This document shows positions 57,401 through 64,000 of a stretch of 64,000 bases of DNA, piece by piece. A model generated the notes under the pieces. The model searched no databases, was not told the origin of the DNA, and was given only the letters and a program-made list of their open reading frames with translations. Positions within the stretch are counted from its first letter, which is position 1, and each line of letters starts with the position of its first letter. Both the position numbers and the translations under genes were made by a program. The stretch lies in assembly GCA_030248215.1 (NCBI GenBank), contig JASANG010000916.1:62001-126000 (forward strand), read 5' to 3'. Origin of the DNA: Enoplolaimus lenunculus. Taxonomy: Eukaryota; Nematoda; Enoplea; Enoplida; Thoracostomopsidae.

Positions 57401-60400
57401 AAATTTCGTTAAACACGCATAACAATTGCTTTTTTGCTTTGATACTAAAACTGCAATTTACGATTCCTGCAAAACATTTCAATTTCGACTCTAATTCCGA
57501 TTCCGGCTAAATTTCACATCACGGTTGTAACCCTACAAATTTCCAATTAAAAGTGTGTTTGATAAGTTAATCGAGTTGCTTACTGTAAGCAACCTCAATA
57601 ACGAAACAATACAATGAAGAAAGTCTAAATTTAATCGATATTATCTAGCAAATAAATGATAAAATCTGCACCCCACAAAAAATTTGACTTAAACACAGAC
57701 AGCCTCCAGGCCGTTTCAAAAACATGACCATATTATTGTTGAATGCAACCAGTTTTGACTGATATTGTAAATATTTAACAAATATTGCTATTTGTGTTTA
57801 AATTTCAAAGACTACATAGCTAGCACTGCAAAAAATTACTGCAATATTTATCATGAAATGTCAATATTATACCTTAAAAGTTAAGTCAATCTGATTGACG
57901 GTTGTTTTTATACAACAAAAAATAGCACTAAACAGTCATGATTTTACGTAATTTTATGACGTGATTGCAACAGTTATGTAAACTTTTAGACTTATACCTA
58001 CATAAAAGTGGCGGATCAACAAATTTCTGACTGCGGTCGGCTGGCAAAAGTTATGGAACGCAATTTTTTTCACTGTTTGCTCTATATATGCGAAAATTTT
58101 CTGAGGTGCAAAAATGGTAAGGTAGGCGGTACCTAACATCTTATATCACAAAAAATGTTTTGACGGGGAGGACCGTACCACTCTCGCCACCCCTCTGGAT
58201 CCGCTAGTCCACATACTGCACGATATTTCTCTGATGACTTTGGATAACTCATGTTCGCTGTCGGGGAAATGTCAATAAAATATCTTAAATACACAGAAAA
58301 ATAAATTGTGTAAAAACGAAATTTTTTTGCTCAAAATTTCAGTACTGAAAATTATTGAAATCCAGCTACTTAAACTGTATAGCATAGATACGGGCCCGTA
58401 GCTAAGGGAATGGCAGGGGTGGGGGCTCAGCCCCCCCCCCCTTGGAAAATTTTGGCCTCCAAAGAAAGTTTTCAACCTTGCTTGTAACTCATTGAAAATC
58501 CTTGAATGCCCCTCCTGAAAAAATTTTGCCCCCCCCGGTCTCCCCCCCCACAATCCCCCCCTACGCAAAAAAAAATCGCCCCCCCCCCGGCATAGGGGCG
58601 GGACAAACCGAATCAGGCAAAAGACACGGGGACGGGGAAGGCGGGCCCGGGGGAGGCGCGTCGCTCCCCGCCCCACCCCCTCCCCCTTTTAACCCCCCCC
58701 TCGACGAACTCCCAAAACGACACGCCGGGGGGGTTTGGACGTGTAATTTGGACCCAGAAAATTACCAGGCCCCCGGCCTCCCGGCGCCAACAAGAGAGAG
58801 CCCCTTAGCAAGATGAGCTAGCTACAGGCCTACATAGATATTATAAGTGGAACACTAGTACAGAACCGTAGATAGAGAACAACGATTCGCTACAAAAGCA
58901 ATGCCCCCGAATACGGGCTCTTAGTCATAGGCGCCCGCAGGAAAATTACATTTTGGGAAGCACCGAATAATTTAAGCAGGTTCTACAATTGCCATTCAAG
59001 ATTGTTTTATCCCACTCTAGAAACAATTTAACTACGGTTTTGAGTCATCGGATACTGTTTCATGCCCCTCCTGAAAAATTTTTAGTCCCCGGCAAGGTGA
59101 GCCGGCTACGGACCTGCCAAAGTCTCGTAGGTAAGTGCACATTTTTTCATGCAGTGAAATTTTTTCCAAACTGGGACATCTCCGGATTTGATTGGCTAAA
59201 ATATCTCATGTATTTGTTTAGTTAACCCCCTAGCTTTGACTCAGACGTCCTTAGGCTTAGGCTTGTTATCTTAGCCAAATTGGTACTTTTAAAGGTCCAA
59301 TATACCGTGCCTACTTCGAATCTGCATATATGTATGTATGTATGTATATATATATATGTATATATAATATATATATGTTTGTGTATGTCTGTAACGTATA
59401 TTTATGAAAAAATATCAACATAACAAACATAATGCGTTAACATTGACACAAAATACGTTGCCATTTATAGAAAATTTAGGCAAAAAATATTGCAAATTGC
59501 GATAATAATGACCGTTGTTTTGGTGCAAACATTCAAACAGAAATAAAAGATTACAGAAATATACGTTTAAGTATTAGACATTTTTTTACTATAAAAAATC
59601 CCTACGTTTTAGTCGATAGACGCGAAACAGAGATGGTATAACATTCGAGTTATACGCTGATTGACATAAGCTTCGTTGCAATGACAAAACGTAAATCGAC
59701 CTCTGATTGATGTTGATTCTGGGTTTAAAATCAACAAAGAGACTTAATATCTTCGGGGTCGAAATTTTTGATCAATTGGCAGCCCCTGGACGCGTGAAAT
59801 GTCCCATTTTAAATCCGACCCCTAGGAGGTCAAAATCAGCACAGACTACAGCAACTATTGATTATTTAGGAACATGGGCGTAGCCAGGATTTTTGGTTGA
59901 GGGGCACATAAATACATTGAATATATTTTGCGTGAATTGAAAAGAAACAGTCACTACACACACAACAACGAGTGACACAATAAATTTTAAAATTCGGTAC
60001 ATACATTACCACTAAAACAATGTTGGTTCAGAATAGAATAGCATCAACACAAAAGATCATAGTTTCAATTTATTCAAAAATGAAATTTTTCCTAAAAGAG
60101 GGGGGCTTGGCCCCATTGCCTCCCCCCCATGGCTACGCCCTTGTTTGGCAAAATTAAAATGTGTGTTGAAAACGTTCCACTTGTGTCAAAACTACAAATC
60201 TTAATTAAAATTTTGACTAAAATTGTATAAAATTTGATTTAAGTTATGTTTCAGCAACCCAGCCAATAAAGTGTAAATTGAAAATACAACTTGTTCCAAA
60301 TTCAAACGTTTGAATCCAAACTATTAAGCCTAGCGGTAGCCTAAAAGATCGTCACCCTGGAGAATAAAAAAAGCTATAAAAACTGTCAAAAAACATTTCT

Positions 60401-62491
60401 CAAACAGCAACACGGGGATGTACTTGTTCAAGAGAGGGTTTGCTCTCTGTTCACGAATCGTGACAGTTCAAAATGAGGCAGGAACTACTACATCTCGCTC
60501 GATACACATATCGATTTCAATTCTAAAACGCTATGCTATGTGATCTCAAAAGCTGACAAGCAAAGACAACTGCAGATGCTGAAATTTCTCAAAAAGGGGT
60601 CGCACGATAAACGAAATCGTTGCGACGAAACCCCGCAGACAAAACGAGCGAGAATCCGAACGCCACATTTTAGTGCTAAACGTGGAAACCAAAATCTTGA
60701 GTTTGATTTCTGTTGTAGTCTATATCGAGATGGCCGTCCAGGAATTCGTCAGCAAGCAGACAGCCGAGGTGTCGACGGCAGTTACTTTATAAATTTGCAA
60801 TTTCTACATCAGATACAGTTTTTTGGGCCAATGTTACTTTTAGGGCCGTAACAGTAGATTAAGCGTATTCCTAAGCCTAAGCCTAAGCCTAAGCGTTGCA
60901 AAAATGTGTTCCTAAGCCTAAGCCTAAGCCTAAGCCTAAGCCTAAGCCAGAAATTGTAATCTAGAATCTAAACACACCGTTTTATAGACCCACCGGAAAC
61001 CTCTACGGCCCTTAAAGTAACATGGGCCGTTTTTTGTATGCTAGCAACCGTTTTGAACAGTTTTTGATACTCGAAGCAGTGTTTGTAACATTTTTTAGCT
61101 GGGTTACGAAGACTCTGCTAAGAGGCTTAAAATAACTGTTATATTTTCGTGTCAGACTTTCGGGTTTGGATTGCGTTAATACATTTTGTCCATTTAAATA
61201 ACGTCAAGGGTCGCTCACGAATTGCGGTACTGCATACAAATTTCCAAATATTAAATTAACCCTTAAGTTAGTCGAGTAAGCACCTATCGACAGTTAGCGA
61301 TCAGACACTAAAAACAGATCATAGGGTGGCTGTATAAAGTTTTAAAAAATGAGTTTTACGCAATATGAAACTGCGAAACTCAGCCAGAACGATAATAAAT
61401 AGCCAATTTAGAGGAAATAAACAATAGTAAATGTTACAGTCAGCCATAGACATTTACGTCTGAGTTGACGTTTAAAAGCCTGCGTTTAAGATTTCTGATT
61501 TACTTTGTGTTATTTCAAAACAGTTCCTACCTAAAGTTTACGCTGTTTCATTTTTAAAAACAAATTTGAAATTTTTTAATCGTAAATCAGGTCGAAACTG
61601 TTGTTGCTTGTCAATTTTAAATTATTTCAACTCAAAATATTGTTTAAAATTCCAACAAGCGAAGAATAGATTTATAAAACGCAAGTTTTATGAGGTAAAA
61701 GACCCTTTGCCGAAGCTTAGATTGGAAGACGTTTAGTTTTTTTATACATTTATAAACATATCAAACAATTATATTTTTTTCTACTTCTGACGTAAAAGGT
61801 CGCATTGTTTAAGAAGTTAAGAAGAGTATTTTAATTTCTATTTTTTTGGTAAAATTTCACTTTCTTGCAAACAGAAATAAAACTTAATATTACAAAATAA
61901 CTTTTGAGGTCACATGAAAGCGGTGCGTATCACGAAGGAAACAATATCATATTGGTCATATTTTGGTAACCATTTAACCAGCAACTGATGCTAAGCGGTG
62001 TAATTTTTAAGCTATGAAAATCGTTCAAATAGAAAACTAAAGTAACGATTTGTTGATGTTACATGATTGGCTCGATAGGAACGTTGAAGGACAAGCTAAA
62101 GTTACATGATTGGCTCGATAGGAACGTCGAAGGACAAGCAAAATTTACATGATTGGCTCGATAGGAACGTCCAAGGACAAGCAAATCTAGTAACCGAAAG
62201 TTCAAAAATTGTTCAAAAACTTTAAAGTCAAATGTGAGATTCATTCAAAAACAAATTCTACTGTAAAGTTACAGGAAAGGCTCAAATATTCACAATTTAA
62301 AGCAACGGCGAACATATATATTATATTATATATATATTTATATTATATGTATATTATATATATAATATATATAATGATTCAAATTTTAAAATATCAACAC
62401 TTGAAGCTTACGTTGGCATTGAATCTTGACTGCTACTGGACGATGACGTCATCGATGAACATTTGCCATTTATCATGCTCGATATAGGATT
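31627..62491 (-). CDS. Shroom-like actin/Rho-kinase adaptor, six exons, 5' end unresolved
   Basis: Exons 62491-62412, 52062-51067, 35604-34501, 33616-33295, 32698-32411 and 31887-31627 join in phase into 1016 residues. Residues about 826-1010 match the Shroom ASD2 domain: VEETVERLTKRLAKYRAERT, FFERLQNAG, LRLAGQVERFEQAYLA, then QSFLERKQRLTTEMEDAQAL, VVSFLNERL, YCDYMQARERILIDTGRLDD and KIRYGEERVKML (vertebrate: RELEDKIHLGEEQLKCL). ASD2 is the coiled coil that recruits Rho-kinase to drive apical actomyosin constriction; this role is inferred. Upstream lie long Asn runs (about residues 225-330 and 400-570) and Pro motifs PPPPIPPKPDLLGL and PPPIPPKTKP, which could bind SH3, EVH1 or profilin. No PDZ or convincing ASD1 domain was seen; a PDZ exon may lie right of the window or be absent. 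Introns 1 and 2 are 10.3 and 15.5 kb. Confidence 0.85.
31888..32410 (-). other. Intron between the two ASD2 exons
   Basis: 523 bp; contains a poly-A run (about 31945-31966) and a GTCGCGAGTGAAGCGAACGA block (32203) of the recurrent GCGAGCGAAGCGAGC type. Confidence 0.7.
32411..32698 (-). CDS. Shroom-like exon, first half of ASD2
   Basis: 96 codons, phase 0 to 0, acceptor TATTTTCAG, donor CAAAAG|GTACGC. Its Leu/Glu/Arg-rich heptads form the first long ASD2 helix. It is notably GC-richer than its flanks, as expected for constrained coding sequence. Confidence 0.9.
33295..33616 (-). CDS. Shroom-like exon 4 of six
   Basis: 322 nt, phase 2 to 0. It encodes SDTTSVHSEDQVNGVVGS to LLNESRIADKDK, a Ser/Gln/Pro linker before ASD2. 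The donor AAG|GTTAAA is poor; the phase match and the following exon support it. Confidence 0.75.
33707..33888. mobile_element. MITE-A copy (ATGTTACTTTTAGG subfamily)
   Basis: Ends GGCCAGTGCTACTTTTAGG and CTAAAAGTTAACACGGGCC; flanks CGTGTCGT and CGTGTGGT match at 7 of 8 bases. This subfamily has a different end sequence from the GTATAGAACAGG type but the same internal CCTAAG plan. Confidence 0.85.
34070..34145. repeat. CAATGGCGGATCC-family relic in Shroom-like intron
   Basis: CCTGGATCCGCCACGGTGTTG and CCCCGACCCCTGTCTGCTC resemble the right sides of the copies at 18885-18945 and 17864. The left end is absent. Confidence 0.5.
34165..34245 (+). tRNA. tRNA-like sequence, probably a tRNA-derived repeat
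   Basis: ACAAA-TTGAAAG-TTTGT (34202-34218) is a perfect 5-bp anticodon arm with a GAA (Phe-type) triplet. GTTCGAATC (34221-34229) matches the B box. The acceptor stem and D arm do not fold well, so a functional gene is unlikely. Confidence 0.4.
34501..35604 (-). CDS. Shroom-like exon 3 of six, poly-Asn and PPKP motifs
   Basis: 1104 nt, acceptor TGTGTTCCAG, donor GAAAA|GTAAAA, phase 2 to 2. Asn runs coded mainly by AAT (35027-35118 and 35349-35404) bracket NPVGDSVLPAITKRSNRIAH. Proline motifs PPPPIPPKPDLLGL and GIPPPIPPKTKP follow near 34735-34865. Confidence 0.82.
36334..36494. mobile_element. CAATGGCGGATCC-family copy, reverse
   Basis: It runs CAGGATTTCAAAATGGGGGG to GTGGATCCGCCATTG, the complement of the 17864 element, and keeps the TTTTTGTCGAGATGCTGT block. 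The first bases of one end are lost. Flanks are AT-rich (TATATAT), so the duplication cannot be judged. Confidence 0.75.
37036..37226. mobile_element. MITE-A copy with perfect TSD
   Basis: Ends GGCCCATGTTACTTTATGG and AAAAGTAACACTGGCC; perfect 8-bp duplication ACAAATAT at 37028-37035 and 37227-37234. Same subfamily as 33707 and 60826. Confidence 0.92.
38371..38776. repeat. Nested local duplications
   Basis: 38371-38437 recurs at 38484-38550 (offset 113), and 38530-38613 recurs at 38692-38775 (offset 162), both almost identical. The second copy begins abruptly inside a CACTG-family element. Confidence 0.85.
38592..39101. mobile_element. MITE-A copy interrupted by a CACTG-family MITE
   Basis: The left end GGCCAATGTATAGAGCAGG and the right end CATAGGCC belong to MITE-A. 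Between about 38638 and 38976 lies CACTGCAAAAAAATGG through CGCACCATTTTTTGCAG, a CACTG-family element itself disrupted by the local duplication. Confidence 0.75.
39774..39855. mobile_element. Minimal CAGGGTGCAACC-type element (82 bp)
   Basis: Ends CAAGGTTCAACCAGAATTCC and CCTGTTGACCCTG, with internal TTCCTG repeats and flanks CTATATAT/ATATATAT. AT-rich flanks make the duplication weak evidence. Confidence 0.6.
40506..40578 (-). tRNA. tRNA-like sequence (tRNA-derived repeat or pseudogene)
   Basis: On the minus strand the A box TGGTGTAGCGG (40570-40560) and B box GTTCGATTCC (40526-40517) are near consensus. The anticodon arm CTTG...CAAG has a mismatch, with a possible CGA triplet. The acceptor stem is poor. 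Confidence 0.5.
41752..41890. repeat. Repeat family G (GTGGACGCCCCTGGAC), copy 1
   Basis: Shares CACTCCAAATAGACTCGGTG, AAACAATCTTGAATCGCAATTG and TTTTCTGTGGACGCCCCTGG with 46090-46213, and in reverse with 42421-42567. Confidence 0.65.
41920..42117. mobile_element. MITE-A copy, TTAGGC-rich
   Basis: Flanks GATCTTTG/GATCTTTT match at 7 of 8 bases; right end ATTCTATACATGGGACC. It holds four consecutive CTTAGG hexamers and then three more, the clearest array in the window besides the 60826 copy. Confidence 0.85.
42421..42567. repeat. Repeat family G, copy 2 (reverse)
   Basis: CAGGGGCGTCCGCAAAATTT to CCGTGGCGACGCCGTTG with the internal ACACCGAGTCTATTTAGG shared in reverse with copy 1. Ends look hAT-like but flanks do not match. 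Confidence 0.6.
42940..42967. repeat. (AAT)n microsatellite
   Basis: About nine AAT triplets in an AT-rich stretch of the intron. Confidence 0.9.
43261..43704. mobile_element. TA-flanked element (CTGTAGTGACCCG family)
   Basis: 444 bp, ends CTGTATTGACCCGAATAAG and CTTATTCGGGTCACTACAG, each flanked by TA. It lacks the insert seen in the 15414 copy, so it defines the empty form. No coding sequence. Confidence 0.85.
44015..44400 (-). repeat. Possible tRNA-derived SINE
   Basis: On the minus strand TGTTGTTCAGTGGTTGG near 44385 resembles an A box and GGTTGGAACAAGC a weak B box, giving a tRNA-like head before a unique body. The long frame here does not resemble a known protein. Confidence 0.35.
45443..45716 (-). 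mobile_element. TTAA-flanked MITE carrying a tRNA-like unit, copy 2
   Basis: It is the reverse of the 30239 copy: TTAA-CCCTTTCTCACAT left, TGTGAGAAGGGG-TTAA right. The B box GTTCGAATCC (45508-45499) and A box TAGCTGAGTCGG (45552-45541) are kept, as is the TGAGTTGCCTA palindrome (one mismatch). Confidence 0.87.
46032..46213. repeat. Repeat family G, copy 3
   Basis: CCCCACAAATAGGCTCGGTCC, AAACAATCTTCAATTGCAATTG and ATTCTCTGTGAACGCCCATG follow the order seen at 41752. Confidence 0.6.
46434..46925. repeat. 183-bp tandem array of hairpin-forming units
   Basis: Units start at 46434, 46617 and 46800 (CAGACGTAGG). Each contains an inverted pair: GCTTAAGCCTTAATCATTAAC and, after about 35 bp, GTTAATGATTAAGGCTTAGG. 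Copies are about 95% identical; the third is partial and ends with GGGACGTTATGGGATGACC, the reverse of the internal GTCATCCCAAAACGTCCC. Confidence 0.9.
47530..48250. repeat. Cluster of GCTCGCTTCGCTCGC blocks
   Basis: AGCTCGCTTCGCTCGCGATG (47548), CTCTCGTTTCGCTCGCGAATT (47773) and TTTTCGCTCGCTTCGCTC (47955) recur about 200 bp apart, each followed by GTTTTTCA/TTCAAA. This suggests degenerate tandem units of about 200 bp. Confidence 0.55.
49071..49345. repeat. 22-bp minisatellite
   Basis: About 12 tandem copies of GTTTAAATTTCTCAACCCCTCC. CTCCG and CTCTG versions alternate through most of the array, giving a 44-bp higher-order unit. Confidence 0.93.
49800..49935. repeat. Repeat family H fragment
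   Basis: TTTTTGCATATTTGAGCTTTTCATGA matches 62585-62610 and, in reverse, the ATCAAATATGCAAAAATTTTC of 30020-30045. Confidence 0.5.
50398..50530. repeat. Repeat family F fragment (GCTGGCAAAAGTTATGAAACGC)
   Basis: Shares GGCTGGCAAAAGTTATG and CTATATATGTG(TC)AATTTTCTGAGGTGG with 58045-58100 and 56930-57000. Any reading frame here is incidental. Confidence 0.6.
51067..52062 (-). CDS. Shroom-like exon 2 of six, Ser-rich then Asn-rich
   Basis: 996 nt, acceptor TTTATTTCAG, donor GAAGG|GTAAGT, phase 2 to 2. It starts SEPLYATPHKYRLKSASMSV and SNLSALFG, then Ser/Asp/Asn-rich sequence with three Asn runs coded mainly by AAC. It ends LEANLRSNNGCEG. Confidence 0.82.
53128..53318. mobile_element. MITE-A reference copy with perfect TSD
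   Basis: 191 bp; ends GGCCCATGTATAGAACAGGG and CCCTGTTCTATACATGGGCC are perfect inverted repeats extending through GCCGGAA. Perfect 8-bp duplication ACATGCTT at 53120-53127 and 53319-53326. Inside: CCTAAGCCTAAGCCCAAGCC, GTACGGATGAGCC and TCTAAAGCTTAAGCTGACTC. No coding sequence. Confidence 0.95.
53668..53798. mobile_element. MITE-A copy with perfect TSD
   Basis: 131 bp; perfect 8-bp duplication GAATTTTG at 53660-53667 and 53799-53806. The left arm is shortened; the right end is CCTATTTTATATTTTGGCC. Confidence 0.88.
54207..54485. mobile_element. MITE-like element with TTCACACGTGCAA ends
   Basis: CCCTATTCACACGTGCAAG and TTTGCACGTGTGAACACGG are inverted ends about 280 bp apart. The interior repeats TTGCAGCTGCAA-type motifs and a short TTTTCGAACGGGA duplication. 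Confidence 0.7.
55670..56077. mobile_element. Old copy of the CTGTAGTGACCCG family
   Basis: TAGGAGTCTGTATCCGTAATC and the right end TTATTCGAGTCATTACCG|TA match the family with many substitutions. The left end is unclear. Confidence 0.6.
56898..57130. mobile_element. hAT-like MITE, family F (CAGAGGCGGATCC ends)
   Basis: 233 bp; ends CAGAGGCGGATCCAGAAAC and CTCTGGATCCGCTAGTG; flanks CTTAGGCG/CTTATGCG match at 7 of 8 bases. The middle shares GCTGGCAAAAGTTATGGAACGC with 58045. Confidence 0.82.
58004..58214. mobile_element. Family F copy
   Basis: AGTGGCGGATCAACAAATTTC to CCTCTGGATCCGCTAGT, with internal GGCTGGCAAAAGTTATGGAA. Flanks do not match cleanly. Confidence 0.72.
58391..58830. repeat. CGTAGC-family copy with G/C-rich expansion
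   Basis: GGGCCCGTAGCTAAGGG at left and GAGCTAGCTACAGGCC at right. Between 58420 and 58770 lie long C-runs and G-rich blocks, the highest GC in the window. The reading frames through it are low-complexity Pro/Gly and not supported as genes. Confidence 0.6.
59246..59280. repeat. Isolated TTAGGC fragment of MITE-A
   Basis: CCTTAGGCTTAGGCTTGTTATC only; no ends. Confidence 0.45.
59326..59375. repeat. (TATG)n/(TA)n microsatellite
   Basis: TATGTATG repeats pass into alternating TA. Similar TA tracts lie at 36298-36335 and 62312-62375. Confidence 0.85.
59873..60143. mobile_element. hAT-like MITE (CATGGGCGTAGCCAGG ends)
   Basis: 271 bp; ends CATGGGCGTAGCCAGG and CCATGGCTACGCCCTTG; flanks TTTAGGAA/TTTGGCAA match at 6 of 8 bases. 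A related single end is at 54904 (GGGCGTAGCCAGGATTTC). Confidence 0.75.
60826..61028. mobile_element. MITE-A copy with perfect TSD and longest CCTAAG arrays
   Basis: 203 bp; ends GGCCAATGTTACTTTTAGGG and CCCTTAAAGTAACATGGGCC; perfect 8-bp duplication GTTTTTTG at 60818-60825 and 61029-61036. It has four and then six consecutive CCTAAG units on the plus strand. Confidence 0.95.
62061..62185. repeat. 43-bp tandem repeat, three copies
   Basis: ACATGATTGGCTCGATAGG starts at 62061, 62104 and 62147; copies differ at a few bases around the AACGT(T/C)GAAGG block. Confidence 0.93.
62412..62491 (-). CDS. Candidate upstream Shroom-like exon
   Basis: 80 nt between TTATTTTTCAG and AAC|GTAAGC. Only one of three frames is open, reading NPISSMINGKC then SSMTSSSSSQDSMP, and it leaves in phase 2, exactly what the exon at 52062 needs. 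No homology beyond Ser-rich composition. Confidence 0.6.
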
Positions 62492-62539
62492 CTGAAAAAT
62501 AAACATTTAGTCATTAACCCCTTTTGCGCCTGACATTGT

Positions 62540-62900
62540 TCGGGTCTGTTCGGTTATCCCCAAGCCGGAGTTTGCCCAAAAATTGTTGCATATTTCAGCT
62601 TTTCATGAGCTTTCCTGAACATTCCAAGCTCAATTTTGAATGTTTAAAAAATTCGATTTTATAAGGTCCCGAGGTCCACTAGAACCTACAAAAATTGTCA
62701 AAACGTTAGACAAATTATATACTATTCGACACATCTTACGGAGCTGAGTTGAATGATGTACCTTGGGACGTTAAAAAATCGAATTTTATAAAAATTAAAA
62801 TTTGAGCATGAAATGACAAATGGGGCTGATAAGAATCATAAATATGAAAAAAAATTGTAAAAAAGAACCATTTCTTGGTAAACGCCGGCTGAAGATATAA
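62540..62900. repeat. Repeat family H copy
   Basis: GGTCCCGAGGTCC, ATTATATACTATTCG, GGAGCTGAGTTGAATG, TACCTTGGGACG and TAAACGCCGGCTG keep the order of 29575-30095. It lies just upstream of the candidate first Shroom-like exon. Confidence 0.65.
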
Positions 62901-63312
62901 ACTTAAAAACTGTTTTATTCGCTTAAACTTCCGTTTAAACATCAACTTCACACTGTCATAGTGATGTGTAAACAAAAGACGGCCGGGCAAACTCAGCAAC
63001 TGGACGTTTAGCGATTAGACAGAAATAGTTTAAAACACTTCGAAATCAAGGGCGAGTCTATGGGGTATTCAGGAACCGGAGCTGCATCCCATATCGGAGC
63101 AACACGAACTTAAAAATTTGCATCGCGATTATGTCAAAATTGCGTTTGGCTTCTTGTTCGCTTCGCTCGCAAGTTATTTTTCCGTCAATGTTTTATGATT
63201 CAAAAACTTGTACTGAAATTTGAGCAACCCACAGGAATATAGATCTCGTAACATCTCTTCCCAGCTCAGCACACCAGTTTGCTAAAGCCTTTGTCTCACG
63301 TTTACACTCTTC

Positions 63313-63515
63313 GGCCCACGTAAAGATCAGGGCCGGAACGTTTTTCTGTGGGACTAGAATAGAGTACGCTTGAGCTTTAGACTATTTTTTGCTTGGTTTA
63401 GGTTTAGGCTTATGCTTATGCTTAGGAATAAACTCATTTTTACGCGTAGGCGGCTTAGGCTTAAGTTTAGTAATATATTTGTAATACTGCTGGGTCCATG
63501 TTTTCTACATTGGCC
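63313..63515. mobile_element. MITE-A copy with perfect TSD
   Basis: 203 bp; ends GGCCCACGTAAAGATCAGGG and TGTTTTCTACATTGGCC; perfect 8-bp duplication CACTCTTC at 63305-63312 and 63516-63523. Confidence 0.92.
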
Positions 63516-63654
63516 CACTCTTCCAAAACGTCGAGCGCCAATTTATTCGGAAAATTACCAAATGTTAAACTGGTTCCACCGTTTAACAGTTTGCCTGTAT
63601 CGGTCGAAATTGTCATTGATCGGAGTGTAGCATAGGGAGTGCGGGGTAATGCAT

Positions 63655-63705
63655 CGGTAACCTCGGATGTAACCCCCGCCTAGAAATCCAGGATCCGCCA
63701 CTGTT
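63655..63705. repeat. CAATGGCGGATCC-family end
   Basis: CCCCCGCCTAGAAATCCAGG and GGATCCGCCACTG mark a right terminus; the left side was not found. Confidence 0.55.
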
Positions 63706-64000
63706 CGAAATTTTAATGAAAACCCTTTTTTCGCTATTTTTAGACCAGCGGCTCCACGCGGTATCTTCCATGTTCTCCTTGAACAAAAATTTCCGCGCAT
63801 GTGACGGGCCGAACCTTTTAGAGTAACTGCTAGCTTAATATTAAAATATTAAAGGAAATATGTGAAATTTGCCAAAAAAATAGTTAAACTACTACAGCCA
63901 TCTTAATTATTAATCGACCTACCACATTTTTGGACATCGCGATTTCGCTTCAAAGATATTCCCAAATTCGAACGATGACAAAAAAGACACAGTTTAAGGA

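Larger units (their letters stand above)
52063..62411 (-). other. Shroom-like intron 1 (10.3 kb), repeats only
   Basis: No additional exon could be supported. Stretches 52100-53120, 54490-55600, 56090-56890 and 61030-62050 hold nothing recognisable beyond AT-rich unique sequence. Confidence 0.55.

Noticed and set aside
58502-58816. Pro-rich frame in the GC-rich block
   Set aside because: Low-complexity product of C-runs inside a repeat.
60540-60851. 103-residue plus-strand frame with basic residues (KRNRCDETPQTKRARIRTP)
   Set aside because: It looks protein-like in composition, but it runs into MITE-A, has no start context or homologue I recognise, and lies antisense to the Shroom-like gene.
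60880-60960. CCTAAG arrays as an interstitial telomere
   Set aside because: They sit inside a MITE with a perfect 8-bp target duplication, so they are part of the element rather than a chromosome-end relic.
62061-62185. CRISPR-like regular repeat (43-bp period)
   Set aside because: Repeats are directly adjacent with no spacers, in an animal genome; this is a plain tandem repeat.

Overview
This is animal nuclear DNA: AT-rich, with GT-AG introns, a ribosomal protein gene, two cytoskeletal genes and dense short DNA transposons. Shroom and SLAIN relatives together point to a metazoan. The compact genes, TA- and 8-bp-duplication transposons and tRNA-like repeats suggest a non-vertebrate, perhaps a marine invertebrate. 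I cannot name the species, and nothing bacterial or viral was recognised.

Four genes can be supported. (1) Plus strand, 210-5661: the last eight coding exons of a SLAIN-family microtubule plus-end protein; its 5' part lies left of the window. (2) Minus strand, 14030-11967: an intronless 687-residue protein with a Myb/SANT-like DNA-binding domain, a Gly-rich repeat region and a C-terminal coiled coil. (3) Minus strand, 25974-23824: a complete three-exon gene for ribosomal protein L27A (eL15 family, RPL27A), 147 residues. (4) Minus strand, 62491-31627: six exons of a Shroom-like gene, ending in a clear ASD2 (Rho-kinase-binding) domain; its 5' end is not secured. I joined exons by reading GT/AG boundaries and checking codon phase by hand. 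All joins are in phase.

The rest, including the 15.5-kb and 10.3-kb Shroom introns, is mostly non-coding and packed with small non-autonomous elements. I recognise: an 8-bp-TSD MITE rich in CCTAAG/TTAGGC hexamers (10 copies with matching target duplications plus fragments); hAT-like elements with CAGGGTGCAACC ends; hAT-like elements with CAATGGCGGATCC ends; TA-flanked elements with CTGTAGTGACCCG ends; a CACTG-ended palindromic MITE; and a TTAA-flanked piggyBac-type MITE that carries a tRNA-like A-box/B-box unit. There are also several tRNA-derived repeats, a 183-bp tandem array of hairpin units, a 22-bp minisatellite, a 250-bp direct duplication and a 930-bp long-inverted-repeat element.

No gene cluster or defence-type system was found. 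The SLAIN and Shroom genes both act on the cytoskeleton (microtubule plus ends; apical actomyosin), but their closeness gives no evidence of joint regulation. The most novel material is the repeat biology and local oddities in the Shroom and SLAIN genes.
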